The notes below the pieces were generated by a model, which saw only the letters and a program-made list of their open reading frames with translations, was not told the origin of the DNA and searched no databases. A stretch of DNA of 64,000 bases from Phoenix dactylifera (Eukaryota > Streptophyta > Magnoliopsida > Arecales > Arecaceae): the NCBI RefSeq assembly GCF_009389715.1, contig NW_024067666.1, positions 2,769,001 through 2,833,000 on the forward strand, written 5' to 3'. Below, piece by piece: positions 34,900 through 46,172 of the stretch. A program made the translations under genes and the position numbers. Within the stretch, counting starts at the first letter, position 1. Each line of letters opens with the position of its first letter.

Positions 34900-36907
34900 C
34901 TAAGTAGTTCTAGCATTAGACACCTTCCACACAATATTATCATCATTATCATGCGGCCTCTCCAGAGCTGCAACCTTAGCCCGATAATTCCCTGCTGAGC
35001 TGTTCTTCCCTCTCTCTCCTTCGGGAAGATCGCAGGTTTCACTGACTGACCCGCATTGTATATCAGCCGGAGGGATGAAACAGTCCATTGAAAGTCCAGG
35101 AACATTGAAGGCCGCCTCCTCAATGGTCCAAACCTCCTCCATCCTAGTCTTGGTGTGGCTCATGGCAACCTCACCAAACCTGAAAAGCGTCACAACCGAG
35201 CGACCTGAATGGGCGATCATCATACCTTCAACTGGGCGGTAATCTTCAATGAAGGAATTAATGGTTGTCTCCCAGTACACAGCATCTCCACCAGCATTGG
35301 ACTGGATCCGGGTTAGGTGGGAGTCCTCCATTTCGACAAGAAGACCAGTTTTCTGGCTGAAATACCCAAATAACACATGCCTAGTTATCTCAGCAGGGCC
35401 TTCACTCCTAGCTTTCAGTGTCCCAGGACCGGCACAGAGCTTCAGTATGAAACAATCCTCCCCATTGACCTTCTTCTCTCCAATGCACCGTGCCTCAGCA
35501 AACATACTAGCGGTGGTCAATGGATCAAGACCCTAATGAAAGTTAACCCAAATCAGTCAGTGCCAACTTCTCTAGCGAGGCAAGTCAAGCAATAAGGGCC
35601 AATTCAAGCATCTAAATGAATACATCTCGTGTTGTTTTTATTGGTTACAGACCTGGAGAGCCCGGCGGAGGGGGCGAACAGGGCCTTTGGCAGCATGAGC
35701 ACCCAGCCAGGGGTTGTGGTGCCACACAAGCTTGCCATTGCAGCCCGCTTGGACCTTGCTGCCGCCGACAGCAAGCTCAACGTACCACATACCAGGGGCC
35801 ATCTGCCAGAGGACGAAGCCTCCAGCCTCCGTGGAATGGGAGGCATTCCGATTCTTGATGATCCGGCTTGCCGTCTCAAACTCCGCCGCCACCATTCGCA
35901 CCTTCCCCATGGCGTATGAGTTCCTAATGGAGCTTAGCAGCTTCAACCCTCCTGACGCCGCTATATACTGCTGTAGTATGTACTGTGCCGGCGATGTTTC
36001 CTACCACAGGGAATCACAAAAATATTACCAAAAAGTTCACTAAAAGCCCATCTTTCAGCGAACCAAAATCCAAAATGAGGATTTCATACAACTATGGTAT
36101 CATAATTTAATGCAACAGGATGAACACAAGATGGATTTATTAAAAGGAGGAAGACATTCCATCCTCCAATTAAACCTTGAAAACATGGAGGAAATCCTCT
36201 GGTTTGAGATGGATTACAATCAAAACTGCATATAATCACTAATTAATTGCATACATTTAATAAGTCATTCATGCATTTAATCATACATGGAAACTGCAAC
36301 TGTAATAACAACTCAATACTCTCGAAAATAAACGAAAGCAACGATACTTCCGCCAACCAACCAAAATTCAGCGGGTTAAACTACTGGGGGGTGTGAAAAT
36401 ATCAAGAATCAAGTACGGTGGAGAGGGAGAGAGAACGCTTACAATGGGGGTGTCCTTGATGCCGAGATGAGGCACGGGATCGGTGGAGCAGACGTGGATG
36501 GGGGCGAGCGGGGCGCCCATGACGCCGAGGAGGAGGCGGAGGTCGGAACGGCGGCGGGAGGCGGAGGCGGCGGAAACGGACGGCGCACGGGAGAGCTGGA
36601 CCTTCACCCAGTGCCCCCACCCCTCGCCTTCTTTCCTTCGGTCCCCGCAGTCACCGGCTCCCGGATCGGGGCCCTCCATGAGCGGCGCCAGCGCCTCCCC
36701 GACGGGCCTCAGGCTCCCCGATCTCGGCACCGCCACGTCCACCATTGTCTGCTGCCGTTGCAGCCCCTTCCACCTCCGCGGCAGCAGCAGCCCCGCCACC
36801 GCCGCCGACGCGTTCCACCCTGGGCTCTCCGACCTCGTCCTCCCCGGCGGTAGCCCCCTCGCCAGCTCCTCCCGCAGCGCCGAGAAGAACCCTTGCTTCT
36901 TCTCCAT
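34900..36907 (-). CDS. DUF620 family protein
   Basis: Plant-specific protein of unknown biochemical function. Three exons in phase: 36907 to 36443 (155 codons), 36000 to 35653 (116 codons) and 35532 to 34900 (210 codons plus stop), total 481 aa, within the usual size of the family. The N-terminus (MEKKQGFFSALREELARGLPPGRTRS) matches the conserved opening of DUF620 proteins. Exon 2 begins ETSPAQYILQQYIAASGG and includes LNSIRNSYAMGKVRM, the start of the DUF620 domain; exon 3 completes it (HVLFGYFSQKTGLLVEMEDSH, ETTI, VEGMMIAHSG, MEEVW). No signal peptide or membrane segment is visible. All splice junctions are GT-AG. The first exon is strongly GC-rich. Confidence 0.93.
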
Positions 36908-38050
36908 TTTCTCCTATAAACCCTAGCCTCCGATTGAAACCTAAACCTCAGGGAAAAAGGAGGACAAAAAGGAAAACTAACACAGAGAAGAAGGCGAAGT
37001 AGAAGAAGAGAACGTCATGGCGCGAGGGGCTATCGTTAATTTGTAGCGCCGGAAAAGCGTCAAGCGGGTTAGGTAGACAGGGACTGGAATGTGATTGTTA
37101 TTCTGTTGAGGGGGTTAGATAGAGAGTTAGAGAATGCAGGATGGAGAGAAGGGGAAGGGGAGGAGCACTGAAAGACTGACCACTGCTCGCACTGTACGTA
37201 CTTCTTTTTGGAGGGATAAGAAAGATGAAAAAAAATAGGGGCCAGATGAACAAAAAGAGGAACGTTTTGGGATGCGGAACGAGGACGAGATGGGAATAAA
37301 AGGCAAACTGAGGGGAAATTAAAGAAAATTCAGTTAAACGGCGCGAGGCAAGGTCGAGGTCCCGTCACCTCCCATCATTCTTACCTCCCGCGAGCTTTGC
37401 CATCTTTCGTTCTTTCTAGTCTGGGAACGGAAAATATTAACTTCGGAGGTGCAATTACTGGAGATGACCGTACCCACCCTGACGGCACCGTCAGGGATGG
37501 CCCTTTCCGTTTTCGGCTGCTGCGTGACCAGGGCGAGAGTTAGCTGTAATTAACTAATTTAATTGCAATTAATTAATGGACTAGCGTCCATTTGTGTCGG
37601 GGACCAATCTGACGGTCCTGATACGGGCCCTCCGGCTCGCGCTTTACCGAGATCGCGCGGACGAGGAGTTTAAGATTTCTTCTCCCTGTGATAACGATAG
37701 TCCCGTGCCCTTCCATCTCCATCATGGCGGTCCGATCGTGATTGAATGGCTGGTGGTATTAATTCCACTGACCGTATAAAGGTGGCCTAATCCAGCGCTC
37801 GTGCAAACGGGTGCATGCCGTGATCCGTCTTAATCTTGAAGTCAAAATTCAATCAGAACCGTCCAAAGGGTGATGAAACCGACGTTCGTGGGGGTCTCCA
37901 TTTATAATTGATTCGCTAAACCTGGTAAAGTTAAAGAGCGACATCAAATTATGTGCTTCACGTGCCCTCAACATAAGGTATCCATCAACTCTCTTAAGAG
38001 CCCAATAGAGAATGGTGCTAGGTTAACAAATATATGTTGGTGAAAAATAG
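36908..38050. other. DUF620 promoter region
   Basis: Upstream of the DUF620 gene, read on the minus strand. The first 100 bases are purine-rich on the plus strand and probably 5' UTR. No TATA box or other gene was identified with confidence. Confidence 0.4.
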
Positions 38051-38059
38051 CTATATTCC

Positions 38060-38318
38060 AGGCAGTCTGCCGGGGGATGCAATTGCTCTTCGATATTCGC
38101 CGAATGCACTGCTTTTTGGACTTTTACTGTGTATAGAAAGGCCAACAGTGTTATAGATTGGATGGCTTTCTTATACGGCTAATCACTCCGGAGATATAAT
38201 TTAGGAAGGATACGACTTTGTACTATCTCTTTTGCATTTTCTGTTTCTTTCTTAACTTTATGGGTTATATTTACACATGTTGTCCGTGAGTCACCGATGT
38301 GCCCAAAAAAAAAAAAAA
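38060..38318 (+). mobile_element. 5'-truncated LINE insertion, second example
   Basis: A 259-bp insertion between exact 9-bp copies of CTATATTCC (38051-38059 and 38319-38327), ending in an A run. Its 5' part encodes a degraded end of the same LINE RNase H domain (VYRKANSVIDWMAFLYG, then a stop). It is the same kind of event as at 30349-30635. Confidence 0.88.
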
Positions 38319-38327
38319 CTATATTCC

Positions 38328-38939
38328 CCACGAGTCACATTCACCATAAATGAGTTGTAGGGACTCCAAATCAAATGCTCTATATAAGACATGGCTTTTG
38401 CGTATAAGAGCACAAAATTATCACTCTTGAGAAGTAGCTATCATCTACAATGCATGCATGCACTCTACAGCGTCCGAAAAAAGTTGAAAAATATTATAAT
38501 TTGTAATAAATTTAAAAAATATCAATATATATAAATATTTTATGATAGTATATATATAAATAGTAATTTTATGAAAATATTTATATAATTTTGTATATTT
38601 TAAAGAGTATAAACTATATTTTTTTCTACAAACAAATTTAGAAAGGGGGCATGACTCTGCCAAACGAAAATGAGATAGGTGCGTTGTGAGAAGAGTCTTG
38701 AGTTGGTTTGCTCGCTCTCAGCAAGAGTATAAATGGAGGCAATATAAAAGGAGCCACGGGAGGAAGCGGCAGATGGGCCCCATTCATATTATCTCAAAAT
38801 AAAGAAGAAAAAGAGGAAAAGAAAGGGAAGGAGGAGAGCTGGGCCCTCTTTATTTTCTCACAGTTCCCATGGTGATCGCCAGCATTCCTAGACGATTTGG
38901 CACGTGTCTCGCCGTGGATTGCGGGCGTGTGGTGTCTTG
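38328..38939. other. Intergenic AT-rich DNA
   Basis: No gene seen; contains an extremely AT-rich stretch near 38500-38640. Confidence 0.4.
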
Positions 38940-38947
38940 TCCAAGAG

Positions 38948-39206
38948 TTTTTTTTTTTTTTGCTTAAAAAAAAAAAGGAAAGGGAGGAGGACAGGACAAG
39001 CCCATCCCCGCGTAGCAACTCCCACTGAGCCTCCATCCCATCAGGAGAATGTTCGATGCGGGTAGAAATGGCCGTGTATTGAGCATCCCGACCGGTTTTA
39101 CTCATACCCTCTCTACTCATGGGCCTGGCTCAGCTATTCCTCTGAGCTCTGGCTCGAGTCCCACGTGTGAGTACGTCACACCTGCCACCATCCCGGCTAC
39201 TACAGA
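38948..39206 (-). mobile_element. Short retroposon, copy 1
   Basis: Shares with 62779-63066 (in inverse orientation) the blocks AGCCCAnCCnCGTAGCA, GAATGTTCGAT, and CACGTGTGnGTACGTCAC in the same order. It begins with a run of 14 T, so the A tail lies on the minus strand. Flanks TCCAAGAG (38940-38947) and TCCAAGAAG (39207-39215) are a likely imperfect target duplication. The GGCTCGAGTCC word near 39150 resembles a Pol III B box but points opposite to the A tail, so tRNA ancestry is unresolved. Confidence 0.65.
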
Positions 39207-39215
39207 TCCAAGAAG

Positions 39216-40245
39216 CATTTCTATGTCACATGTCCAAGCAATGGCCGAAGCTACATTTTAATCAACGCCGTAACGATTCGAATTTGGGACCATGAGGATG
39301 AAAATTATGCCCAATATCATTAGGTTACCACCTTGGTGTCTGTCCGAAAGTTTCATCTGCCATTATTCTCCCACCATGTCAATCAGGACGGATGCGGGGT
39401 ACGTAGCATTATTCTATCTGTTTTGTTTAACCAAAACCCATGCAAAAGCTGCATACAGTGATGGAAATATTTCATCTAAAAACTACTATAATTTTTATTT
39501 TATAAAAATATTATAAAAAAATAATTTATTAGAATTAAATCATAAGGTTGAAAAAAACTTGCCAAAATTGAGATATGTGATTCGCCTCCCATATGTAGGT
39601 ATGCGGCGATCTCGTTCTCAAAGTATAACCCGGCCAATCCGGCCCAGCTCGAACATTCTCTAACGAGTATAATCGATGCAGAGGCTTGATCCGAGTAACT
39701 TTTTCAAATACAACAGAGTACAAATAAAGAAAAAAAAATCCTTAGCTTTTCTTAAAAAAACAAAGTGTCTCAAAAAAAATATTTTAAAATATTTAAAATA
39801 AGTAAAGTTTAAAGGATAAAAAAATATTTTTTTAATTAAATCTCAAACACGTAGTTTCATTTCCTCATGAATAGGTGCATATGGATTCCTATGCTGAAGT
39901 AGACAAATGATATGTGTTGGATATGTAACCCTAAACAATAGCATTAACTTGAAGTTTGCATAGAAATTTGTGCGCACTCGTTTATCTGGTAACCATTTTT
40001 AAGTTGAGATAAAGTTTCCACTTGCAAGGAAGTCCTTGACTTACATTAATCATCTATGTATACTATAGTCTTGGACCGTTACCCATACTTCACATATCTG
40101 GGACTGGGTAACTTTTTTTCTTTCTTTTTCTGAGAAAAGAAGGGACAGGCTAATATTTGCTAGGATGTTCAACGTATCCTGTTTGCTCACCTGATCTTGC
40201 ATGATTGGACGAAGGACTAGGCGTATACAAGAGCATTTCAAGAGT
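39216..40245. other. Intergenic AT-rich DNA
   Basis: No gene recognised. Confidence 0.4.
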
Positions 40246-40250
40246 TGGCA

Positions 40251-40688
40251 TGTAACAACCCAGGACCTCACCTAAAATGGCTAGCCAGAAGTTACTATTT
40301 GGATTCCTTGATCCTGTATAAGTACCCAAGATCTACCCAGCGAATAACCAATGTGGGACTAAACACACGCCCGCACGGGTCCTCACATACTCCCCCGTTC
40401 AAGCCCTGACATCCTCGTTAGGCTAAGGGTTCAAATCTATTCAAATCTAATCACAAACACCACGATCGGCCCGTGGTCAGCCCCAATGGATCCGTGTTGT
40501 AGTGTCCCCTAGTCCACATAGGTTATGGGCCAGGTCTGCTCTGATACCATTAGTAACAACCTAGTACCTCGCTCAAAATGGCTAGCCAGAAGTTACTATT
40601 TGGGTTCCTTGATCCTGTATAAATACCCAAGATCTATCCAGCAAATAACCAATGTGGGACTAAACACACATCCGCACGGTTCCTCACA
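40251..40688 (-). mobile_element. Complete TRIM element with 5-bp target duplication
   Basis: Two LTRs of exactly 137 bp (40251-40387 and 40552-40688) bound a 164-bp interior. On the plus strand each LTR starts TGTAACAACC (one copy AGTAACAACC) and ends TCCTCACA, so on the minus strand it reads TGTGAGGA to GGTTGTTACA. The primer-binding site TGGTATCAGAGC, an exact match to the initiator tRNA-Met complement, occupies 40538-40549 on the minus strand, two bases from the 5' LTR. A purine tract, CGGGGGAGTA, abuts the other LTR. TGGCA flanks both sides (40246-40250 and 40689-40693). There is no coding capacity. The element carries the TAGTCCCACATTGG LTR motif common to plant TRIMs. Confidence 0.95.
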
Positions 40689-41193
40689 TGGCAAACAGAA
40701 AAATGATTAGAAAGATTGCAGGAACCTTCTAATAATGATAATATTGTAAGGGATTTGGATGCAGAAAAATTAATGAATACTTCGGCAGTGTGGAAGCCAA
40801 TATGTTAATCGGACATTATCTATCAATTAATGAAGTTATGTGCTTCTGATTAAGCTAGGCTAGCTCTCTACGATGGGGCAAGATATTTGTCTTATTAAAT
40901 GCATTCATTTCAGTATCTCGCAAAATGAATTGATGAGCGACCCCCATCATTTTTACAAAAGAAAAATAGAAGTCTTAAAAAAGTAAAATCCATCGCTATG
41001 AAAATCCACATGATTGATTAGCTAACTCATGCATTAATGAATGTGCATATAATTTTTTAATAGTGTTGAAAAATTATATGACTACATGCATGTTTTGTTC
41101 AACTTATATCAGGACCGTCCCTGAGAACAGGGACACTAATCTTGTCTTCTTTATTTCAAAGCTAGTTCTTTCCCTATTCTTGTTCTATGAATA

Positions 41194-41620
41194 TGCCACA
41201 ATCTAGGATTCCATCCAAAAACTAGCTGGAAGCTATTATTTGGTTCTTTGCTTCTATAAAAGTACTTAAGATTTTTTCAATACATAGCTAATATAAGGCA
41301 AAGCACACGTTCACGTGATTCTCATATACTCCTCTTGTTTCGTCGACTTAGTATCCTCGCTAGGCTAAAAGTCCAAATTTATTTAAATTTAATTACAAAC
41401 GTGATGATCAGGTCATGATTACTCCCAATAGACACACACTACAGTGTAATCCCTAATCCACATAGGCTATAAGTCAAGTCCACTCTAATACTATTTATCA
41501 CTACCCAAAATCTTATCCAAAAAAAGCTAGCTGGATGATGTTATTTGAATTTTTTAATTTTATAAAAACAATCAAGATTTAGTCGGTGCATAGCTAACGT
41601 GGGACTAAATACATACTGAT
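41194..41620 (-). mobile_element. Decayed TRIM element, third copy
   Basis: Same family, order and orientation as 40251-40688: an LTR-like stretch at about 41194-41326, an interior with TATCCTCGCTAGGCTAA, a primer-site remnant CTCTAATACTA, and a second LTR-like stretch at about 41497-41620. Many substitutions, mostly C to T and G to A, indicate an older insertion. No target duplication is visible. Confidence 0.8.
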
Positions 41621-43059
41621 GGAACTAAATTCATTGTCGTGCATAGCTGATGTGACAGATATGTGACATTGTCGTGAATACTCATAATTTCAAAAATTTT
41701 AATGACAAAAAGAAGCATTAACTATTCATGCTTGCCATAACTATAACAATGGGTCACCAAGAAATAATCAAAGCCATCCAATGTCTTTATGAATCCATCT
41801 TCGCCATTTCGTCCAATCAAGATCTGTGTTTCCAGACATTCCATGCTTCTGAAATCCTTGGTGTAACTTTCCGTCTAATAATGATGAACTTTCCCGACAT
41901 CTTTCAGATCTCTGTATTGCAAATAGAACCCCTATCCGCGCGCATCAAGGCCTTGTCTCTATTGCCAACTCATGAACTCTAGGTTTAGGAGAGGGATTAG
42001 AAGAATGCCTCTGAAATTCTTGCGTTGATGAGTGAAATTGGATTGGAAGGAATTGAATGTATTTGATACGGAAGCATGTCGATGTTAATTCAAACACACT
42101 TAAGTCTCACTTAGTCTAATTAAGCAAGCACACAAGAGGCTACTTGCAGAATGCCAGGCTTGCTGGATTCTTGGTCACGTTAGATTCAATCATTTTAGAG
42201 CAAATTACTCTTAGGGAATTGAACCTACATTATGGATTTGCAGTTTAGCTACCACTACAACTCTAGTTTTTGGAATTTTTCTAACTCTGTATATTGCAGC
42301 GAGAGGATCTCTTTTGTGTAAACCTACTAATAAATTTTTAGACTCTAAATGGATTTGTCGACAAGAAGAGGGGACTTAGAGAACGAAGAATAGGAGAATA
42401 AAGGAAAGAAATTTTGGTGCCTGATGCTTTTCTAGAGGGTGTTATACTTTTTCTTCTCTCACACTAATTTTGTTTGAGAAGAGACGCGGACAGTCATCAT
42501 ATTATCCCTGTCGAAGTACTACAAAATTGGGAAGAATACTAGGATGTTACGGTCACAGCTTCCAGCATGTAATTTAATTATCAAAATATTGCTCAATGCT
42601 CCCAACCACGACCGAAAAATCTAATACACTTGCTTCTACTGGACAATAGAATAATTTTTTAACGATATAAAGTACAAAGAATGCATAACCATATGAACCC
42701 AGATTGCAAGAAATTTTCTATTTAATATCCAACACAAAAGTATCCAGATTACACACATCCACCAATAAATTATCAAGAAATTTTCTATTTGGTGGGGTTA
42801 TCAAATGATGCCTCTTTCTTAAGTAGAGGGGGATGGGATCGGCCGATCAGCGCTGCAGAAGAGGGAGGAGGAGAGGAGATTGCAGACGCACGGTCGCTCG
42901 GCGCCGGAGAGGAGGGATGAGGAGATGAGCTTGGCACCGGACGTCGTTCGGTGTCGGAGAGGACAAGGGTGGGTCGCTCGCCGTCGGAGAGGAGAGAGGA
43001 GAGAGGAGGAGAGGAGCTAGGGCTTGACCGGGATGCAGAATGAGGAGGAAGGGGTGGCC
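41621..43059. other. Intergenic DNA with GC-rich patch
   Basis: No gene recognised. A purine-rich GC patch at about 42830-43020 carries repeated TCGGAGAGGA-type words and gives ORFs on the minus strand that look like low-complexity translations; it is probably part of the CACTA-like element that ends at 43203. Confidence 0.35.
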
Positions 43060-43203
43060 GCTGGTTTTGTTGTGAATTTGACTTTTGACGACATTTATAA
43101 GCATCGTCATAGCCCCTCAGTATGACGGCGCTTTTTAAAAGCATCGGTAAAATTGGGCGCTAAGCTTTTTAAAAGTCGATAAAATCAACTTTTTCCTGTA
43201 GTG
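43060..43203 (-). mobile_element. Probable CACTA-element terminus
   Basis: Read on the minus strand, the sequence begins CACTACAGGAAAAAGT at 43203, the hallmark terminus of plant CACTA (En/Spm) elements. It is followed by repeated subterminal motifs of the form GCGCTTTTTAAAAGC with GTCGAT/ATCGGT/ATCGTC (at about 43089-43180). The opposite end was not identified with a matching 3-bp duplication, so only this terminus is called. Confidence 0.55.
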
Positions 43204-45430
43204 TTCTTTTAACGATTTTGACAATTTTATACCCGCTATTATGATGCAATGCTTTGTAAGCCACCTATCAATTATTCCTAGTTGTTGCTGCTCAAGTTTC
43301 CCTTTCACGATACCATATTTAAAAAAAAAAGAGAGACTCTTCTACACCATTCTTTAGTGTATATCTTGATATGTGATGTATATAGGTTCACCAAGAAAGA
43401 GCATCTGATCAAGATTATATGCAGTGACAGGGAGAATACTGGCCATCACGACCTCGAATTTTTCCGATCTCTTTATGGCTAACTCAACCATAAATATACT
43501 CTCCGTGCAATTATCACTGCATGCACATTGTAAGAAACTGTTACCATACATTTAATACATGAGGTCAGCTGTTACTACGCAATTACTACACCATCTGATA
43601 ATTAAGGTAACAAACTCACACCCCATCCTATATATAGGGGTGATCGGGGAACTCTCAGATAAGTACCCTCAAACACTCTACCATTCTCATTCTTTTTCAT
43701 TCTCCTACTACTGCTTTAAAATTTTACTAATTTAAGTATCAGAGGGTCCTCTGGCAGAAATTTTCTAACAAGCGAACTTTTTTCGGATCGAATTTGCCTT
43801 CCAGGGCGGTGTTGATTACCCATCAATAGTCTGATGTTCTTCTTCAGCTCTTGGCTGGCCTACTTTTCTCCTAGATGTCGGCCGACGTCAACCGACTCCA
43901 AGCGGCAACCAGCCTCAACTCAAATTCTACCTGCAACATGCTGTAATTTATACTTCAAGTTTATATGGTGTTTTATAGTCACTAATGATGAAAGGATAAT
44001 GATGAATGTACCATGTGGCACAGTGAGACATGCAACTTATTTTCTCAGAATTACAGTTTTTGAAAAGATTTTAAATTCTAACTCGGTATACATCTGTTTG
44101 GCATGTCGTAACGTCAATCTAGAAATATTTATCTAACACGATAACTAATAAAAAATGTAAATGAATGAGCTAAGATGGGCCAAGACTTCACAAAAATATT
44201 AATAGAAACAACTTAACAAGCAAGGTTACTTTGACCCTCCATACCGTACGTATTACTCATCAATAAACCACGTCACCGCACATGCAATCCTTCTACCCAC
44301 AACAAAGTTAAAAAAAAGAAAAGAAAAGAAAAGAAAAGTGAAAGCAAGATGCAAACCAGGGGAGTTGGAATTAACGTATCCCGGAGTGCCTTTCCTCTGT
44401 CCACGCTAGGCTTGGTCCGGTGGAGGTGCGATTCAGAACCTTCCATGTTTCTCCCGCGTGACGATCGAAAGCCGGCTGGAATGCAGCATTCCAGACTTCC
44501 AGTCTGGTTAGATTACCGAGTCCCGACGTACACGTAACGCTGACCGAGCCAAAGGCAGACGGAAGAGGCAAAGCAGAGAGAGAGAGAGAGAGGTGATAGA
44601 CTCGCACAGAGAAACAGAGCAGATGCCGGAGGTAATAATAAAAGCCAAGGGCGACGCCCTCGCAAGGGCAATGAATGTGAATTGGAGGCCAAGCAAAGCC
44701 GCGTGACCCCACGCGTGTTGTCCCTCCGCGCGGGGCATTCCTCCTCCTCCCGTCCATCGTCCCATGATGATGCCATGCCGACGCTGGTCCCGTCCATGGT
44801 CCCATCCATACCATGGTTTCTTCCCTTCACCCCAAACCTAACTAGTTGCCTTCCACTAAAACAAAAGTAAAAGTTGGTATCCGTTTAGTTTGAGTCATAT
44901 TGGATTTTTCTAAAACTAAAAGTAAAAATATTGGCTGCTATTACAACTACTACTAGATAGTATAATTAAAAAAACACATTGGATAATAATGAGAATATAG
45001 TTATATTTTTTGCTCATATTTAAACGATGTTATCTAAAAACAATTTGGCTAGAGATTAAGTTTGGAATTTGATAGGCATTCAGAAATGTATTAAAAAAAT
45101 TTAAAAACTTGTAAAAAATCAAAATAAAGAAAGAATGTAAGATTATTGGAATATGTAATATCTGCCTTGAAATGAATTGCGAACAATCTGCAAAGAAAAT
45201 ATAGTTCTATAAATAACGATAAAAATTGATAATTTTTTATATTTGTTTAAGAGAGTAATTGGAAGCATCATGATAAACATCCAGGGAAAGAAAGCAAGAA
45301 ACTTATCATTATTTCGAACCCCGGTTTCATCGGTGCGTCACTTTACTCCCCCCGGATGCCAGCTCGCAGGTCATCACCATCGAGTGAAATCTCTCACCAA
45401 ACCTCCAACCTGAAACCCTCTCTCTCTCCC
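43204..45430. other. Intergenic DNA and snakin upstream region
   Basis: No gene recognised. Short simple repeats are present: an AAAAG run at about 44313-44339 and an AG run at 44575-44592. The more GC-rich part around 44350-44830 has open frames on both strands but no family resemblance. Confidence 0.35.
44575..44592 (+). repeat. (AG)n microsatellite
   Basis: About nine AG units within a GC-rich patch upstream of the snakin gene. Confidence 0.85.
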
Positions 45431-45440
45431 CTATAAATAC
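45431..45440 (+). promoter_or_regulatory. TATA box of the snakin gene
   Basis: CTATAAATAC lies 88 bp before the snakin start codon, after a CT-rich tract (from about 45419), the usual arrangement for a plant Pol II core promoter. Confidence 0.8.
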
Positions 45441-45527
45441 CCACCCAAAACCCACACAGACCCTCATCACCTCAAACTCCAGAGTCTCCACTATATACCT
45501 ACTTTCCATAAACCAAGTTAAAACATC

Positions 45528-45901
45528 ATGAAGACGCTCCACACCACCTTAGCCCTTCTAGTCCTCCTCTTGGCCTCTTCCTATCTTCAAGCCACCATGG
45601 CCGGCTCACGTAAAAACACTAATTAAGCTCATGAGAGCTGTTGTTTCTCTCTAGATTTTTTTGTTAAAGTTGCACTGATCAGGTTGCTTTTTTTTTTTTG
45701 GTGCTAGCTTTCTGCAATTCCAAGTGCAAGGTGAGGTGCTCCAAAGCAGGCGTTCGGGACCGGTGCCTCAAGTACTGCGGGATATGCTGCGAGGAGTGCC
45801 ACTGTGTGCCTTCGGGGACTTACGGTCACAAGGATGAGTGCCCTTGTTACAGGGACAAGTACACTGGCTCTGGCAAGAGGAGGAGGCCCAAGTGCCCCTG
45901 A
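45528..45901 (+). CDS. GASA/snakin cysteine-rich secreted peptide
   Basis: Gibberellin-regulated (GASA/snakin) family peptide, secreted to the cell wall. Family members take part in growth control, redox and defence; the role here is inferred. Exon 1 (45528-45609) encodes a 27-residue hydrophobic signal peptide ([20 protein letters not shown]). Exon 2 (45708-45901) follows a TAG acceptor, and the split codon gives Pro, then FCNSKC. The mature domain holds exactly 12 cysteines in the GASA order: FC, KC, RC, RC, YC, ICC, EC, HC, ECPC and the final KCP. Total 91 aa, typical for the family. The propeptide between signal and GASA domain is very short, as in snakin-1-type members. Confidence 0.95.
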
Positions 45902-46018
45902 GCCTCGTTCTGAGGCTAAATACCTTTTATATAGCCTCTTTTCTTCCCCACTTGGCACCGGTAACTAGCGGGTAATCATGTTATTGTGTGTCTATAAGAG
46001 TTGATATGGAGTGGGATA

Positions 46019-46024
46019 AATAAA
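46019..46024 (+). terminator. Polyadenylation signal of the snakin gene
   Basis: AATAAA lies about 118 nt after the stop codon, a plausible distance for a plant near-upstream element. Confidence 0.6.
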
Positions 46025-46149
46025 GGAAGTTGTTTCTGGAGTCCTATAGCTATATTTCTTCGTCCAGATGTGAGAGTGACGACGAGTGTTCGGAGAAAAT
46101 AAGAGAGAGATCTGTTGGAATTTTTACCGTTGTATTTTCCCATATATAT

Positions 46150-46172
46150 ATATGTATGTATGTATGTATGTA
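46150..46172 (+). repeat. (TATG)n microsatellite
   Basis: About five TATG units preceded by a short TA run, downstream of the snakin gene. Confidence 0.85.

Noticed and set aside
36467..37002. Plus-strand ORFs of 85-147 codons opposite the DUF620 first exon
   Set aside because: The minus strand encodes the conserved DUF620 N-terminus with correct splice phases; the plus-strand frames are GC-rich shadows.
40251..41620. CRISPR-like array from repeated blocks
   Set aside because: The repeats are LTRs with a primer site and target duplication in a plant genome; spacing and length do not fit a CRISPR array.
42253..43203. A full 951-bp CACTA element starting at the CACTAC word at 42253
   Set aside because: The 5' word matches only eight bases of the right terminus, subterminal motifs are absent there, and the 3-bp flanks (TAC and TTC) do not match.
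44371..44830. Minus-strand 147-codon ORF as a possible gene
   Set aside because: No family resemblance, overlapping frames on both strands, and a microsatellite within it; likely chance in GC-rich DNA.
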